NCBI RefSeq assembly: GCF_040151475.1
Contig: NZ_JBDKWG010000138.1
Span: 1-64,000 of the forward strand
Direction of reading: 5' to 3'
Origin: CAXBNB01 sp040151475
Lineage (GTDB): Bacteria > Bacteroidota > Bacteroidia > Cytophagales > Cyclobacteriaceae
DNA: 64,000 nt
In this document: one piece after another, positions 53,701 to 59,712 of the stretch
Layout: each line of letters starts with the position of its first letter
Numbering within the stretch: position 1 is the first letter of the stretch
Made by a program: the position numbers and the translations under genes
The notes under the pieces: generated by a model
The model's database searches: none
What the model was told of the DNA's origin: nothing
Seen by the model: the letters and a program-made list of their open reading frames with translations, nothing else

Positions 53701-54090
53701 AAATTGTTCAACCGTTTTAGAATCTATCGTAAACATGGTCATGCCATCACTACTGAATACAATATCTGAAGGCTGAGTGGCCTGAGCAGCGACACTAAAT
53801 GCTCCCTGATGGGTAATTGTAGAGTTTAGGTCAAAGGCTGTTGATAAGCTGTATTGATTGATCTCGTCATCCGATGATCCTACAGTATACATCTTCATCC
53901 CATTTGGACTGAATGTCACTCCTTGTAAAAGAGGTTGCTCGTCAATTACATTGTAACTAGTATTCAAAGTAAATCCTGCCGAAAGATCAAAGGAAGAGCT
54001 ATATGAAATTGATTGGGCACTTGCGAAGTGAATCAATGCGACCATTATGGTGGCAAAGAGCAAGAATTTGTTTTGTAAGGCTGTCTTCAT
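44761..54090 (-). CDS. Giant secreted repeat protein with T9SS sorting domain
   Basis: The 3109-residue protein has a signal peptide (1-25, ALIHFASA). Residues about 26-2030 are five propeller-like blocks of blades such as AFSNDGSKLFICG with a QYSLS..FDVS rhythm. They alternate with six copies of a 110-residue spacer (starts near 283, 657, 1030, 1150, 1537, 1915) marked by NDGSV..., ..GLPSGL... and ...NSAF. A DUF5018-like domain follows (2030-2115), then four cadherin-like repeats (2115-2515, PTDILLSNN), two Ig-like repeats, another DUF5018-like domain, MBG-like repeats (2795-3025) and a Por C-terminal domain (about 3030-3109, VYPNPAKNWLKIEN). It is probably a surface adhesin or scaffold exported by type IX secretion. 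Confidence 0.93.
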   Translation of the reverse strand: MKTALQNKFLLFATIMVALIHFASAQSISYSSSFDLSAGFTLNTSYNVIDEQPLLQGVTFSPNGMKMYTVGSSDDEINQYSLSTAFDLNSTITHQGAFSVAAQATQPSDIVFSSDGMTMFTIDSKTVEQFALTSAFDITQTVNFITAITTGSGTYAITFSSDGKKLFVAKSTGNISQYSLTSAYDVGAVTLDGNSEIFLSYPTGISFNADGTKLFAVTSGTDKITQHSLSVPYDVLSEITSNEVVLSLTDPNGIVFSPDGTKLFISNNSKNIVQYDLNPPLFRESIANDGVIIGSVTSFTLTGETFTNQASTLTFNTDYQVSNLPTGLTPVLEVASDGINATLSFTGSATNNQNSDDVSSLTFNFLNSAFTGGDASAVSGAQSASTGISLDFRENQTPIVAYGRPIISVDNIQTTTFSVAGQETTPSAMAFDNTGTKLFVAGYDNSTIYEYNLTTPYEITSGVSPSGNTYDVSAEETQPQGIQFNSNGTKMFVLGASGDDVNQYSLSSPYDITSIVAHQGSYSISSQTSAPEGLYFSPNGENMYVADYSNTYMYRLSSPFDVTSGVIYDVSFDRGGRDLIFSVGGEELYLNNGSGITVFELEIPYFIGYGVSEVDYAPHNSVENQVSAFFISPDRSHLLLLGNTGDDITQVNLPVETFSETFVDDGSLTGTISLTIVDDLFTNAGGTLQEGVHYTLIGLPAGLTSILNVDSDGLSADFSLSGQATNNDRVDNVYDIQFTFNDNAFVNSSASQVTNAIGANSYFAIAFREVNGIISTPGGYDLSQLSYSGTTFDISSDEATATGLAFSNDGSKLFICGQDGEDITIYDLNTPFDVSAVTLAGVYDVSSETTNAYDIAFNSDGTKMYIVGSGIIFQYSLTNPFDLSTDVSLDGSKALASAYKIAFSPDGSRLIKMTTSQYFQYELTTPFDITAEIAETGSTFHSLSIPGGIAFSPDGNTLFAIYGQNDRIYKQILTSPFDITGGVSNSTSFYVGSQELQPLDLVFSPDGSRMFVVGASDEINQYEISLNGFTESATNDGSVSGSFAFNLNGDVFTHANGSLTQDSDYSITGLPSGLSSVINISSDGLTGTLSFSGNADDHQNADDVSSLVINFLDGAFASSDASTIINGNFVINTGINFVDNGTLVYDGRLFESYNNDGSVGGSIEITITNETFTNAGSTLTSGVDYSIAGVPSGLTPELVVAGDGLSAVLTFSGSVSAHQNINDVADLVFTFENSAFTISAASDVFNAINYSNAIGIDFKDNSPSITYGSTFDLAGNKPSMVASFDISSQDDSPGGMAFSNDGMKMFYVGYENSQVFEYHLVTAFDVSSGVTYSGNSFDISEEVSSPSDLVFNLDGTVMYVVDGSGDEIEQYSLSAEFDISSTVVHQGKYQLNAQDIQPSAITFSPNGKKMYMIGSSNDKIFQYTLAIPFDVTSDVSYDGIEAAVPGRNYSDIQLSEDGKKIFISNSAFPGASYISQYDLSIPYDISGGISQSGNFYFHDIDYGPTDFAVSPDRKRLLVLGAQYDLVYQFDLSIDGFNEISLNNGEVEGMLSVEITDDQFTNSGGTMTYGSDYSISNLPTGLTATMNVAEDGYSAIVSLAGNAADHQDADDVVLEFTFNNSAFVTSEAVSVANAINASSERSVDFRDNHPILFYGNGLNMEYAKNAGDPLDVSNEEFYPAGMAFNNNGTKMFIVGGDNSAIHQYSLSTPYQITSGVTFDGSFDVSPEDEYPEDIVFSGDGSKMYVMGDDSYVIYEYNLSTAFEITTGVSYTGNSLDVNAYNGGYGMTLSSDGTKMYLIGDGIHQFALSTPFDVTNATFETTYSPDELEGLTDGVISPDGRYLLILSSGFAVSYILNTPFDISNGLSINGTPVNLSGEIGYASSLVIHPNGNRLFVVSGGEGNDASVHQYEMDLGSFTETSSNNGSVEGAAKIYLVDDTFVNAGGVLTHGVDYNINNLPSGLTATLDVAADGYSATVTLTGNSNVHGDINDIPGLQFHFQNSAFSNYSANEVDNATNYTTNIGIDYLPYTENDISTFTFVEINGPELIFTGTHKVTAEAVAGTDLSAITPTITISREASISPDTGVEQDFTSAVIYTVTAEDGTEQDWEVSITEKLVVPTDILLSNNIIDENASSGILVGTLSTIDASFADAHTYTFVSGTNDNELFDIINGNELVTTESLDYENSPEWLVDVMTDDGNGGTFTKQLTINLNDVNEIPTDIQLSNNTVNESSSTGTVVGSLTTIDEDSGDAYVYSLKAGNTDNDAFDIDGDQLVTAEVLDFETKSVYNLELITTDQGGLTHEKAFVINVNDLPAQITSIELSSTQVSENTGIGTLVGTFATFGEGLSGNFTYDIIPGSGDNDHTSFTISGDQLLVDSNFDFETKDSYTIVVMSDDGNLADEQEFTISVTDVPEAPTDILLSVNEVAENNDIGEIIGLFTTTDQDAGESYTYVLTTGDGDTDNASFSINENELKAAAVYDFEAQSSYSIRVETNDGNGGTYQKAFTVTILNENESIIVANPIADQSLDEGFEITEIDLSTVFVDQDSDALTYEVSSTNTAAVTVSNTGAILTITEVGIGTSIVTVTADDGSGVTTSDEFSVVVNDVNEAPVVVNPIEDLPSVIEGFEDAQINYTGVFSDGDGDELTITVSSSDPGVVTVGLIANNQIHIDEVGLGTSTITLTANDGRGGSVSDEFIITVSKAPSTANDIVTFSVVGQIGESVIDEINHTIILTVSSSANISNLTPELSLSDLSTVSPVSGVARDFSSAVVYTVTAENGDTQDWTVTVDQMKSQTITIQSIGEKTYGSSSFALQAEATSQLEVSFELIDGGNAVTLQGSMITVRGAGSFIVKASQSGNAEYEEQSVQQTFSIQKALLTATADNKSRVFGGENPELTIQYSGFVNGDVQADLAEKPIASTSAVPTSNVGEYAIEVTGGSDANYEIQPANGVLTISKATATIALSDLEQDADGSVKTPTVTTDPAGLSHTITYDGLVDAPSEAGTYSVVVTIDEDNYEGERTASFTINGIATGLEDFALEYKVYPNPAKNWLKIENPGYEELTIRMYNLDGQLLLSDNLTLIHNNLDISSLNNGMYLLSLSTKQYSTTTRILINR

Positions 54091-54269
54091 GGTTTATTAT
54101 TATTTTGTTGAATCCACTTTTGTAATTTTCTTAGATTTTATTGCACTAAATAAGATGATTCTGCTGTGTCAATCCATAGGGGGTTTTCCTGATTTTTGAC
54201 ATGGAAAATCCCTAAAGCCTTATTTTGAGGTATAAAGAGACCTTTTCATCGGTCAAAAAAGAGAATTTG

Positions 54270-54302
54270 GAATAAAAAAATGCCTAAGAAGTGGTGTCTT
54301 AG
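54270..54302 (-). terminator. Terminator of the LuxR-type regulator gene
   Basis: On the minus strand CTAAGA-CACCACT-TCTTAG is followed by GCATTTTTTT. The stem begins within the stop codon of the regulator gene. Confidence 0.65.
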
Positions 54303-54955
54303 AGTTCTATAATGTGGTGCTTGATCGCATATTTGATCAAATCAGCATTTGTTTTGAAATGTAGTTTTTCGAAAATATTCTTCTTGTGAGATTCTATGGT
54401 CTTTTTAGAAATGTTGAGCTGATCGGCTATTTCGTTATAAGTGAGTCCGTTGGCAAAACCTGTTAATATTTCTACTTCACGGGAGGTCAATTCCTCTTCT
54501 TCGGTATAGTGCAGCCGATTGATGTAGTTTTCCAACACTACTTGTTCCAGATTTTTTCCAATGTATATGTTTTTATAAAAAACCTGCTTGATTGCGGTGA
54601 TTAGCTCTTCACGTGAACAGTCTTTGGGCAAGAATCCTTTTGCACCAGCTTTGAATGCATTCTCAATATAGGCCTTTCCTGTGCTGGCAGACAACATCAG
54701 AATTTTCATTTTGCTATTTTCCTTTATTAACTGACGAGTAAGCTCTATTCCTGAGACATTGGGTAATGAGATATCGAGAATGAGTACATCGAAAAAAGAT
54801 GGATGCTCCTTTAGGTAGGCAGAAAATTCGCTGGCATTGGGAAAGCTTGCAGTCAATCGGATTTCAGTATTGCCCATTAGCAAGGCTCTGATCCCATCTC
54901 TTACAATCTCATGGTCATCAACTAACCCTATATTAATCATCTTATCCTTATTCAT
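54299..54955 (-). CDS. LuxR/NarL-family response regulator
   Basis: This 218-residue transcription factor has a receiver domain (about 6-125) with the acidic pair in GLVDDHEIVRDG, the phosphoacceptor Asp in DVLILDISLPNVSG, the switch Ser in LMLSAST and the Lys in GFLPKDCS. The C-terminal LuxR helix-turn-helix (about 153-212) contains LTSREVEILTGFANGLTYNEIADQLNISKKTIESHKKNIFEKL, given here as the span of its key motif TSREVEIL. It lies 77 bp downstream of the histidine kinase gene on the same strand and is its likely partner. It could control the giant gene just beyond. Confidence 0.92.
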   Translation of the reverse strand: MNKDKMINIGLVDDHEIVRDGIRALLMGNTEIRLTASFPNASEFSAYLKEHPSFFDVLILDISLPNVSGIELTRQLIKENSKMKILMLSASTGKAYIENAFKAGAKGFLPKDCSREELITAIKQVFYKNIYIGKNLEQVVLENYINRLHYTEEEELTSREVEILTGFANGLTYNEIADQLNISKKTIESHKKNIFEKLHFKTNADLIKYAIKHHIIEL

Positions 54956-55032
54956 AATTGCAATTTATACACTGACAAGCCTTAGATGCAATCGGGATTT
55001 ACCCCAATTATTTAAAGGAAAACTCCTGTTGT

Positions 55033-56952
55033 CTATACCAGCACACTAGTCTCAATGTGTAAGGCTTTGGCAAACTTTATTGTAAATGTACTTCCTTCAC
55101 CTAGTTGGCTTTCTACTGAAATATCTCCTGATTGCCTATCAATCAGTTCCTTGCATAATACCAGTCCCAATCCAGTTCCTTTCTCGCTGCTACTCCCTAT
55201 TTGGTTATAATTTGTACCATGGTGAAATATTTTTTCCAAATCGTGATTGTCTATTCCTATTCCAGAATCACTCACCTTTATCACTACATCCTCGTCTTTT
55301 TCATACGCTTTCACCGTTATGTTACCACCCAAAGGTGTAAATTTAATCGCATTTGAAAGCAGGTTCCGCAAGATTGTCAAAGTCATCTTTTGATCGGCTG
55401 TTATGTACAGGTTTTGATCCACTTCCTTTGAAAAATGGATTTGCTTTATATCTAAATTAAGCTTAAGTGGCTCTATAGCTGCATCAATCAAGTGTTTTAC
55501 TTGCAACGTTTTAGGTTGAAAAGACAGATCTCCCGACTGTGACATGGACCACTCCAGTAAATTTTGCAAAAGTCCGTTGAGCTCTTTGGATGACTTAAAG
55601 AGCTTTTCTAAAAAATACTTTAAATCCTCCTCGCTTATGGATGCTTGATTGTCAATCAGCGACTGAGTAATACTGTTAAACGCCGACAATGGATTTTTCA
55701 AATCATGTGCTACTACTCCAAAGAGCCTGTCTTTGGTTGCATTTAGTTGAGACAGCTGGGTATTTTTTTGGGCAAGCAATTGATTAGCTTTGTTTCTTTG
55801 TTGATATACGATAAACAAACTACCTGCAACTATAAAAATCAAAATAGCAATAATCAAGTAATACATTTTTTCTTTATTGGCCGCTTCCAGTTCTGTACTG
55901 GCCAACTGATTTTTTTGGTTGAGTAATTCTATTTCCTGTTCTTTCGTTTCTGTATCATATTTCAATTCCAAATCTACTATCTGATTGCTTTTTTCTTCAT
56001 TGAAGATCTGCTCTGACAATTGATGATACTTCTCCATATAAATATAGGCATGTTCAAAATCCTTTTTTCTCGCATATATTTTTGTTAGCAACTCATAGCA
56101 ATATACAATATCCATCTTGTTGTCATTGGCTAGAAAGATTCGGAGTGCCTCTTCTGATCGTTTAAGAGCCTCAGCATAATTGCCTTGTTCCAAATAATTT
56201 TCAGAAAGACTTTGGATTACATTGCCATAAGCCGTTTTATAACCTATTTCACTGAAAATGGTAAGTGCCTGTAGATATAATTTCTCTGCTTTGGTATATC
56301 TACCCATCACTGTATAGACAGTTCCAATATTTAATAAAGCATTTCCTATTCCTTCTTTATCATCTATTTCTTTAAACAATGTCAAGGCTTCTTCATAAAG
56401 CCTAAGTTCCTCATCTTTATTACCCAGGTAATAAGCTACAAGCCCCAGGTTATTGACGCTATGTGCTATTCTTTCAGGTTCATTTATTTGCGTTGCAATG
56501 GTTTTTGCTTTTTCAAAATAACCTTTGGATTTCACATAATCTTCTCTGTACATAAAATCAATACCAAGATTGGCATAGGCGTCATAAACCACAATTTGGT
56601 CTTTAAATGCTTGTCCATTCTTCAGGGCTTTTAAAGCGTATTCTACAGACTCATCATATTCACCCTTGTAGCTGTACGCTGAGGAGATCAAAACATAGGC
56701 TTTTCCCTTAGGCAAACTGTCAAATTGCAAAGAATCGATCAAAAACAAACTACGATTTGCGAAAAGAAGAGCACTATCAGGATTAGATTCTGCATACTCT
56801 TTACCAATATCCAGCAATAAATTAATTTTTTGTTCTGGAGAGGTCGCCTGAATTAAAAGCCAAGCCAAGCTATCTTTTGTGGTAGATTGAGCCTGCATGG
56901 TATACCCCAACATGGTGAACAATAAAATTGTGTATGCTGTTTTAATAAACAT
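55033..56952 (-). CDS. Sensor histidine kinase with periplasmic TPR domain
   Basis: The 639-residue kinase starts MFIKTAYTILLFTMLGY (signal, cleaved after QAQ). About 300 residues of TPR repeats follow (AYANLGIDFMYREDYVKSKGYFEKA, ALLNIGTVYTVMGRYTKAEKLY), then a short coiled coil and one transmembrane helix (about 358-380, MYYLIIAILIFIVAGSLFIV). HisKA has the phosphorylated His in FGVVAHDLKNPLSAF. HATPase shows the N box (NLLSNAIKFTPLGG), G1 (VSDSGIGI) and G2 (GTGLGLVL). The ATG at 56952 was chosen over a TTG three codons upstream. TPR kinases of this type pair with LuxR regulators in Bacteroidota, as seen here. Confidence 0.93.
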   Translation of the reverse strand: MFIKTAYTILLFTMLGYTMQAQSTTKDSLAWLLIQATSPEQKINLLLDIGKEYAESNPDSALLFANRSLFLIDSLQFDSLPKGKAYVLISSAYSYKGEYDESVEYALKALKNGQAFKDQIVVYDAYANLGIDFMYREDYVKSKGYFEKAKTIATQINEPERIAHSVNNLGLVAYYLGNKDEELRLYEEALTLFKEIDDKEGIGNALLNIGTVYTVMGRYTKAEKLYLQALTIFSEIGYKTAYGNVIQSLSENYLEQGNYAEALKRSEEALRIFLANDNKMDIVYCYELLTKIYARKKDFEHAYIYMEKYHQLSEQIFNEEKSNQIVDLELKYDTETKEQEIELLNQKNQLASTELEAANKEKMYYLIIAILIFIVAGSLFIVYQQRNKANQLLAQKNTQLSQLNATKDRLFGVVAHDLKNPLSAFNSITQSLIDNQASISEEDLKYFLEKLFKSSKELNGLLQNLLEWSMSQSGDLSFQPKTLQVKHLIDAAIEPLKLNLDIKQIHFSKEVDQNLYITADQKMTLTILRNLLSNAIKFTPLGGNITVKAYEKDEDVVIKVSDSGIGIDNHDLEKIFHHGTNYNQIGSSSEKGTGLGLVLCKELIDRQSGDISVESQLGEGSTFTIKFAKALHIETSVLV

Positions 56953-57180
56953 AATAATCAACCCTGATAGTTAGTTGGCTTGTTAATTTTGTGTTGATAG
57001 CCGGTAGGGTAAACAGACTTTAATTTGTAACATCCGAAATTGATGAATTTCAAGTTTGCACTAAATATCGATAAGTTACAAATACTGTTATTATAATTTT
57101 AAACCTCTGACGAAAATAAACTAATTTATTAAATCGGTACTTGTCAGTTTTAATATAAAATAATAAAGCCCTGAAGTAGT

Positions 57181-57188
57181 TATCTTTG
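57181..57188 (+). promoter_or_regulatory. -7 element (TATCTTTG) upstream of the small lipoprotein gene
   Basis: TATCTTTG matches TAnnTTTG and ends 15 bp before the ATG at 57204. No TTG is found at the ideal -33 spacing, so the promoter is inferred from the -7 box alone. Confidence 0.45.
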
Positions 57189-57203
57189 TACAAAAGCAAA
57201 TAA

Positions 57204-57350
57204 ATGAAAAAACAAATCATATATCTGGCATTAACCTTTTTCCTCTTGGGGTTTGGATTGGAATCATGTCGTTCAAGTCGTTTTAAAGAAAGAAAACCAA
57301 GAACTTTGAAGCAAGGAAAACCTATCCCTTGTCCTGTAAAAGATTGCTAA
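57204..57350 (+). CDS. Small lipoprotein (48 residues)
   Basis: The short product starts MKKQIIYLALTFFLLGFGLE and continues SCRSSRFKERKPRTLKQGKP with the tail IPCPVKDC. Positive residues, a hydrophobic core and a Cys at 22 fit a lipoprotein signal; the mature peptide would be only 27 residues, basic, with Cys near the end. It lies 18 bp before cmk on the same strand, so it is likely co-transcribed. Function is unknown. The Lys/Arg-rich mature part and the paired Cys are its only features. Confidence 0.6.
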   Translation: MKKQIIYLALTFFLLGFGLESCRSSRFKERKPRTLKQGKPIPCPVKDC

Positions 57351-57368
57351 CCCTGAAAACAGTTGTAA

Positions 57369-58052
57369 ATGAAAAAAATAATCATTGCTATTGATGGATA
57401 CTCTGCCTGTGGAAAAAGTACTACGGCCAAAGTTGTAGCTACGCTGTTGAATTACGCTTATATAGATTCTGGTGCAATGTATAGAGCCGTAACGCTTTAT
57501 TTTCTTGACCACTATGTCGATATTACCAATCCAAAATCTGTGGCAAAAGCTCTGGCGAACATCAATATTCAATTTCACCTCAACCCAAAAAACAAGGAAA
57601 ATGAAACTTTCTTAAATGGACTCAACGTAGAAAAAGACATTAGGGAAATGAGAGTGGCTGAGAAGGTGAGTGAAGTAAGTGCAATCAAAGATGTAAGAGT
57701 AGCGATGGTAGCCCAACAACAAAAACTTGGTAAAAGCAAAGGAGTGGTAATGGATGGCCGTGATATTGGAACTGTGGTATTTCCTTCCGCAGAATTGAAA
57801 ATATTTATGACTGCTGATTTTGACATAAGGGCAGAAAGAAGACAAAAAGAACTTCTCGAAAAAGGAGAGCTAATAGAATTGGATGTTGTAAAAGAAAACC
57901 TGGCAAAAAGAGACCAAATTGACACCAGCAGAAAAGAAAGCCCTTTGCTTAAAGATAAAGAAGCTGTAGAGATTGATACCACTCATGTGACATTTGATGA
58001 GCAGGTAGAGCAAATCATTCATTTGGCTCAAAATGCAATGATCACAACTTAA
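57369..58052 (+). CDS. cmk: Cytidylate kinase
   Basis: This 227-residue P-loop kinase phosphorylates CMP and dCMP. Walker A is GYSACGKSTTAK (residues 9-20), the CMP-binding region is YIDSGAMYRAVTLYFL, and VMDGRDIGTVVFPSAELKIFMTAD carries the DGRDIGT motif diagnostic of Cmk. The LID arginines are in RAERRQKEL and LAKRDQIDTSR. All key residues are present and length is normal. It is followed 41 bp later by ispH with its own -7 box. Confidence 0.95.
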   Translation: MKKIIIAIDGYSACGKSTTAKVVATLLNYAYIDSGAMYRAVTLYFLDHYVDITNPKSVAKALANINIQFHLNPKNKENETFLNGLNVEKDIREMRVAEKVSEVSAIKDVRVAMVAQQQKLGKSKGVVMDGRDIGTVVFPSAELKIFMTADFDIRAERRQKELLEKGELIELDVVKENLAKRDQIDTSRKESPLLKDKEAVEIDTTHVTFDEQVEQIIHLAQNAMITT

Positions 58053-58056
58053 TTAC

Positions 58057-58064
58057 TAATTTTG
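58057..58064 (+). promoter_or_regulatory. -7 element (TAATTTTG) upstream of ispH
   Basis: TAATTTTG fits TAnnTTTG and ends 29 bp before the ispH ATG. No well-spaced TTG is seen upstream. Confidence 0.4.
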
Positions 58065-58093
58065 CGCTTTATACTGAGCGTAAAAATTGTATC

Positions 58094-58984
58094 ATGGAAA
58101 TTGAAATAGATAAAAATTCCGGTTACTGCTTCGGGGTGGAATTTGCCATAGAAATGGCCGAAGATGAAATGAAGGATTCAGGACACTTGTACTGTCTGGG
58201 AGATATCGTTCATAACAGTATGGAAGTGGAAAGACTTGAAGCCAAAGGACTGAAAATTATCTCAAGAGAAGAGTTGGAAGAAATTCATGATGCCAAAGTA
58301 TTGATCCGTGCTCATGGCGAACCACCGGAAACATATAAACTGGCTCTGAAAAATAATATAGAGTTGATAGATGCTTCATGTCCGGTGGTACTAAAGCTGC
58401 AAAACAGGGTGAAGAATTCTTACGATCAAATGGAGGCCAACAACGGTCAGATTGTGATATATGGCAAGCCAGGTCATGCCGAAGTAATAGGACTCACTGG
58501 TCAAACCAAAGAAAATGCCATTGTTGTGATGGAAGACAAAGATTTAGAACAAATTGATTTTTCAAGGCCTGTTACTTTATACAGCCAAACCACAAAAAGT
58601 ACCAAGGGGTTCTATCGTATCAAATCCCTGATAGAAGAAAGGATAAAAGAGGCGAAAGGTGAACTTGCGGTACTGGATTTCAAAGCCAACGATAGTATCT
58701 GCCGCCAGGTATCAAACAGGGAACCAAGCATGGAAAAATTCTCAAGTAAACACGATGTAGTCCTATTTGTGAGTGGCAAAAAAAGCTCAAATGGCAAGGC
58801 TCTATATGGTGTTTGTAAGAAAAACAACGAACGCAGCTATTTTATTGAAAGTGAAAAAGAAATAGACCTCTTCTGGATCAATCCCTCAGACAGCATTGGC
58901 ATTTGTGGTGCAACTTCCACCCCTATGTGGCTCATGCAGCAGGTGAAAGACTATCTGGAAAACGCATTTTTGGTAAAAGCCTGA
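58094..58984 (+). CDS. ispH: 4-hydroxy-3-methylbut-2-enyl diphosphate reductase
   Basis: IspH makes IPP and DMAPP in the last step of the MEP isoprenoid pathway. The three [4Fe-4S] cysteines are C12 (GYCFGVEFAIEMAE), C96 (DASCPVVLKLQNRV) and C203 (SICRQVSNREP). The catalytic acid region is GKPGHAEVIGLTGQ and the C-terminal ligand site is GICGATSTPMWLMQQV. The protein has 296 residues, close to the family length. The cmk-ispH order is one I recall from other Bacteroidota. Confidence 0.95.
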   Translation: MEIEIDKNSGYCFGVEFAIEMAEDEMKDSGHLYCLGDIVHNSMEVERLEAKGLKIISREELEEIHDAKVLIRAHGEPPETYKLALKNNIELIDASCPVVLKLQNRVKNSYDQMEANNGQIVIYGKPGHAEVIGLTGQTKENAIVVMEDKDLEQIDFSRPVTLYSQTTKSTKGFYRIKSLIEERIKEAKGELAVLDFKANDSICRQVSNREPSMEKFSSKHDVVLFVSGKKSSNGKALYGVCKKNNERSYFIESEKEIDLFWINPSDSIGICGATSTPMWLMQQVKDYLENAFLVKA

Positions 58985-59080
58985 CAGAATTGTTTCGGTT
59001 TAATCAAACCTGTAATAAATTCTATTTTCAACTGAAGCTTTTTTCAAAAACTGACACCCATTCTCTTCTGTTACAACTTT

Positions 59081-59099
59081 TTGTGTCAATATGTCACAA
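59081..59099 (+). promoter_or_regulatory. Dyad upstream of grpE-dnaJ
   Basis: TTGTGTCAATATGTCACAA has TTGTG/CACAA arms and two direct TGTCA copies at 59084-59088 and 59092-59096. It lies 29 bp before the -7 box and is a candidate heat-shock regulator site, but it is not CIRCE. Confidence 0.35.
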
Positions 59100-59127
59100 T
59101 TCAAGGAATGGCAAAATAATTGACGTG

Positions 59128-59135
59128 TAGCTTTG
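59128..59135 (+). promoter_or_regulatory. -7 element (TAGCTTTG) of the grpE-dnaJ operon
   Basis: TAGCTTTG matches TAnnTTTG and ends 23 bp before the GrpE ATG. Confidence 0.5.
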
Positions 59136-59158
59136 CTAAATAAAAAGTGCAATACAAC

Positions 59159-59710
59159 ATGGCAAAAGCGAAAATCGACGAACAAGAAAAAGATAATTCT
59201 CCTGAAGAAGTGAGCGAGAAAGAACAACCTGCTAAAAAAGAGGCAAAAAAGAAAAAGTCTCAACAGGATGAATTAAAGATAGAGCTGGCTGAAGCTAAAG
59301 ACAAATATTTGAGACTATACTCTGAATTTGAAAATTTTAGGAGGAGAACTGCCAAAGAAAAACTAGAACTAGTTGGTACTGCCAATGAAGGTTTGATGCA
59401 TTCATTGCTACCTATCCTTGATGATTTTGAAAGAGCCGATAAATCATACTCTGAAGAAATGGAAGTAAAGGCAATGAAAGAGGGCATAGATTTAATACAT
59501 TCCAAATTCAAAAATGTGCTGGAACAAAAAGGCATCAAAAAAATAGAAGTAGAAGCAGGGGCAGATTTTGACACTGAACTGCACGAAGCGATAACTCAAA
59601 TCCCTGCACCAGAGGAAAAGCTAAAAGGAAAAATTGTTGATGTTATAGAAAATGGCTACTTACTTAGTGACAAAGTTGTCAGGTTTGCTAAAGTTGTAAC
59701 CGGAGCATAA
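59159..59710 (+). CDS. grpE: GrpE nucleotide exchange factor
   Basis: This 183-residue co-chaperone releases ADP from DnaK. The N-terminal 35 residues are charged and disordered. A long helix follows (KIELAEAKDKYLRLYSEFENFRRRTAKEKLELV), then the beta wing with EQKGIKKIEVEAGADFDTELHEAI and the conserved tail GYLLSDKVVRFAKVVT. The ATG at 59159 (MAKAKIDE) was chosen over a GTG four codons upstream. It starts a two-gene operon and is 2 bp from dnaJ; dnaK is elsewhere. Confidence 0.94.
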   Translation: MAKAKIDEQEKDNSPEEVSEKEQPAKKEAKKKKSQQDELKIELAEAKDKYLRLYSEFENFRRRTAKEKLELVGTANEGLMHSLLPILDDFERADKSYSEEMEVKAMKEGIDLIHSKFKNVLEQKGIKKIEVEAGADFDTELHEAITQIPAPEEKLKGKIVDVIENGYLLSDKVVRFAKVVTGA

Positions 59711-59712
59711 TT

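Noticed and set aside
44761..54090. Antisense ORFs inside the giant gene as separate genes
   Set aside because: All are short, overlap a single uninterrupted 9.3-kb frame with clear domains, and have no recognisable products.
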